DNA of 64,000 nt. Origin: Amblyornis subalaris (taxonomy: Eukaryota; Chordata; Aves; Passeriformes; Ptilonorhynchidae). The stretch spans positions 806,001 through 870,000 of the forward strand of contig JACAXG010000168.1 of the NCBI GenBank assembly GCA_018881555.1, read 5' to 3'. The notes under the pieces were generated by a model. The model did no database searches. It saw only the letters and a list, made by a program, of their open reading frames with translations, and was not told where the DNA came from. This document shows, in pieces, positions 61,132 to 64,000 of the stretch (positions are counted from its first letter, which is position 1; every line of letters begins with the position of its first letter). Both the position numbers and the translations under genes were made by a program.

Positions 61132-62734
61132 CTAAAAAACACTCAGCTTGTACGGAATAAGAGCAGAATGTACTCAATGAGAGGGACAACCAACCAAACC
61201 AATGGGAAAGAAACCAACTGCTCCAACCTACAGCACTGGACCCTTTGGAATTTAACAATCTGGAAAGTCTTCTAGAATTAACCTATGGAACTTGATCTCT
61301 GTTGCTCTAATTTTTCCAATTTACTCTATTTTCCTCCTCCCGTAATACTAGGATAATATTTTTTCCCTATTTTTATTTCCCTGAACCCTTTCTGAGTATT
61401 TTTCCGTGGTTATTTAATATTTGCTATTCAGACTGTGACAGCTCTGCCTGTAGGTGAAAAAACTCATGTTGTGTTGCCAAAAGCAGCAATAGAAGCCAGG
61501 CTGCTTGTGTTAATATTTGCATTTGAAAGTGCAAAACTGAATTTTCTCTAGTACCAGACACTTCTCTCCTGGTAAAAGGGCTGGAGGAAAACATTTGCTG
61601 GGTAGAGGGAAAGATGCAAAAAATACTAATGGAAAATACCATTTATTGAATGATATTTTCAAAATATACAGTCCTTGGAAATGTCAGCAATCTGTGGAGC
61701 AGCTGAAGAAGTTATGTTGTGGTCCTATCCCCTAGAACAGTTTCCTCTTTGCCTTTAATGCCTCACTCAGCTTTTGGGAAGGAAAAACCCAACTCCACAA
61801 TGGCTTTGGGGGCCCTGGGCCACTCCGGGTTTGTTGAGTTTGGCTCTTTGTTCCCAGCCTTGCNAAGGGACGATGAGGTCTGATGTTTTTGCTGACTGAC
61901 TGTGGTCTGAGCGGCGCAGAAGGGGCCCTTCAGCACAAAGACTTTCTGTCAGTCTCTGCTCTGGACCGACAAACTCTGGTTCTCTCTGAGGGGTGACACA
62001 GGACTCAGGGGTTTATTCAGATTTTCCCCAAGAAGAACAGAGGTTTTACTCTATATTTAAACTTGCCCCTGGTGTTGTGGGGTGTCTCTGCCTGCTGGGC
62101 ACTGCAGCAAACGCTGGCCATGGGCAGGGAGGCTCCTGCAGGCACAGCCAGCGGGGCTGGGGGAGCAGAGGGACTGAGGAGGGGGTGATGGGCCACAAAT
62201 CCACATCATCCCTCTCTGGGAGCCTTTCTGTTGTGGGAACCGTGGCTGAATCAGGGCAAACCAAGGCATTTCTGTGTTGCTCCGCGAGTCCTACTGGGCA
62301 TCTCGGAGGAAGGGGCTGCTCCAGCTGCTCCTTCCCGGGAAGTGCCGGCCAGTGGGGAGGTCCGGGCTGCTCCTGGTTCCCCACCCGACCCGGGAAGGGG
62401 AAATAAAAAGGCAGATCTCAGCAGGGCTTGGGGGCTGTTGGGGAAAGGGGAAGAGCTGCGTGGACAAAGTGAAGTGAAACCCATCCAGGTGCTGAGCAGA
62501 GCTTGTGGCATTCCCGAGAGAATTGGAACTTTATGCCCTTCTCCTGGGCTTTTAGCTGGACCGCACCTTTGCTCTCCCATTCCTTTGGGATCCACCAAGC
62601 CTTCACTCCTGGCTCTGGAAGGTGCTGTGGAGGTTTTCAGCCGGGTGCAGCACAGTCCCTGGCACTCAGGTGTGCCTCTGCAGTGACTGCAGCCCTTTGC
62701 TCCAGTGCAGAATTCCCTCTCGGCTCCCCAGCGG
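61132..62734. other. Unique intergenic sequence
   Basis: AT-rich from 61250 to 61700, then mixed and GC-rich. No exon or family repeat recognised. Single N at 61864. Confidence 0.4.
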
Positions 62735-63330
62735 GCGATAACGCCGCAGAGGAGCGAGGGTGGGTTGTGCGCGTCACACTCCCCGAGCTGCACTGAACCG
62801 CTGCTGTTAGAGCCTGTGGAAATCAGGGCTGGAGCACCGGAGACGGCGGAGATGTGTTTTCAAGCTGCCTCCGGACAAACTTCTCCCTTGNCCTTCCTCC
62901 CCGCGGAGGGACAGCCCGTCCCAGACCCGCACCTGGGGCCAGCATCCCCTGTCCCTCACCGGGGGAGCCGGGGCCGCGGGGCCAGGCCGGGAGCAGCATC
63001 GCTCGGGGCCGTGGGCTGGTGTGAAGCTCTCCGGGAGCTGTGCCGCCCTGCGGGCCGCGGCTGGGAGCTGCGGGTCAGTCGAACCCGGGCTGGAGCCGGT
63101 GCCAGTAGATGGCACTCCAGAATGCGCAGCCCAGCATCTGGGGCGTGCGGGGCCCGCTGCTCTCCAGGGAAGGGGTTTTCCCTGGCAGGACCCTGCAGGC
63201 TCCCGTGAGGAGCTCTGGGGAGCACAGGCTGTGCTGTGCATTGATCCCACCGTCCCTGGAAGCCCTGGAGAGAGGGATCCGCGGAGCCCCGAGCGGCTTT
63301 GGAGCAGGAGGGGATGTGCGGTGGAGCCTG
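62735..63330. promoter_or_regulatory. CpG-island-like block with CTCF core motif
   Basis: Dense CpG, strongest at 62965-63070 (gagccggggccgcggggcca; gccctgcgggccgcggctgg). It contains the CTCF consensus match at 63102-63116. Long minus-strand frames (for example 298 codons at 62956-63852) are open, but the protein is unrecognisable and GC-rich composition explains them. It could be an orphan CpG island or a distant noncoding promoter. Confidence 0.5.
63102..63116 (+). promoter_or_regulatory. CTCF site CCAGTAGATGGCACT (exact core consensus)
   Basis: All 15 bases fit the vertebrate CTCF core CCASYAGRKGGCRSY. It lies inside a CpG-rich block, a typical setting for insulator or domain-boundary sites. 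It has the same orientation as the motif at 7725-7739. Occupancy cannot be judged from sequence. Confidence 0.65.
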
Positions 63331-64000
63331 ATGGAGCAGCCGCTGCTCTGAGAGACTCTGGCACCTGCAGCCCCTCCAGCCTGGCACCCGCAGTGCTGGG
63401 GCTGGAGTGGCTTTTTCGGCAGTGGGAAAACCCCCATAATGTCTTTGTGCCAGGGTTTGCAGCGATTGAAGGGCAACGGGGACCTGGCTGAGTGTGGGGT
63501 AAGCGCTGCTGCATCCCCACCCCTCACCGTGGGCACAGCTCCTCCAGCTCCCCGGGGCTGCCCGGGTCACCCTGGCTGTGCCTGTGGCCCTGGGGGCTTC
63601 ACTCACCCACCTCCAGCCCCTCAGCTCCTCAGTGGCATCTCTGCCACTGACCTGCCACGCACCAGAGCCCAGAGGCTCGGGCAGTGTCTGACAGAGATAA
63701 CACCAGATACTTCCCAAGCTACCTCCAAATCCATCATAATTTGCCCCAAGTGTTTCTGATTGGGACTGGTAACATAATAATTGTTGCACGATTTGCTGAA
63801 ATCCATGTTCTTTTTTAAAAATGTCATTTATTTGACAAATGCTTCTTTGCACGCTGTCACAATAACTGGAAGAAGAGACTTGCAGGGTGAAGCTGTGCTC
63901 TGAGCAGCATTGATTTAGTGATTAGTGTCATGTTCCTCTTGGATTTTGTAATTCAGACTCATTAACCTGAAAATGTTCTTGCAATTTTCTTCTCCTAGAC
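63331..64000. other. Unique sequence at the right edge
   Basis: GC-rich to about 63700, then AT-rich. No exon, including no NR3C1 coding exon, is recognised before the window ends. Confidence 0.4.

Noticed and set aside
63070..63095. Sequence near 63079 (gtcgaacccgggc) resembling a tRNA B-box region.
   Set aside because: No A box, acceptor stem or cloverleaf can be built around it.
62956..63852. 298-codon minus-strand open frame.
   Set aside because: It runs through CpG-rich DNA where stops are rare, and other frames are open too. The protein has no recognisable domain.

Overview
The window looks like nuclear DNA from a bird. Decayed chicken-repeat-1 (CR1) LINE tails occur on both strands. 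Each shows the CR1 3' signature: a 'cttccaacccaaacca' block followed by ATTCTGTG-like repeats. There are no mammalian-type Alu or L1 elements. A songbird is plausible but not shown. The only protein-coding sequence I can support is the terminal coding exon of YIPF5 (740-902, + strand), with its preceding intron entering from the left edge and a 3' UTR behind it. In mammals the DNA downstream of YIPF5 is a gene-poor interval leading to the glucocorticoid receptor gene NR3C1. By synteny, which is inference, the remaining ~62 kb is most likely that intergenic interval. I found no NR3C1 coding exon or other gene.

Layout: 1-739 is the last YIPF5 intron, carrying an antisense CR1 tail. 740 to about 1785 is the terminal exon, ending near an ATTAAA signal. 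From 1.8 to 27 kb the DNA alternates between GC/CpG-rich blocks (about 4.1-4.4, 7.25-7.96, 17.6-18.0 and 23.2-23.6 kb) and AT-rich, TAAT-dense blocks. Ten further CR1 pieces are scattered here, with a MIR-like SINE near 6.9 kb, a GGAAT/GAATA array at 9.7 kb and a 70-bp tandem duplication at 20.2 kb. From 27 to 43 kb there are short tandem arrays: GATT, CTG, a 33-bp array, a 20-bp array and a GGCAGA array. From 43 to 58 kb the sequence is mostly unique, with a 35-bp minisatellite at 53.7 kb. From 58 to 64 kb there is a compound 22-bp plus 29-bp minisatellite joined directly to a CR1 piece, a U6-snRNA-like fragment at 61.08 kb, and a CpG-rich block at 62.7-63.3 kb. That last block contains an exact match to the 15-base CTCF core consensus.

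No operon, CRISPR, prokaryotic feature or evident new multi-gene system is present. The best candidates for function are regulatory: CpG-rich blocks without a recognised gene, two same-orientation CTCF-like motifs, and AT-rich blocks that could be conserved enhancers in a long intergenic interval. About fifty isolated single N bases suggest a draft or consensus assembly and interrupt some reading frames.
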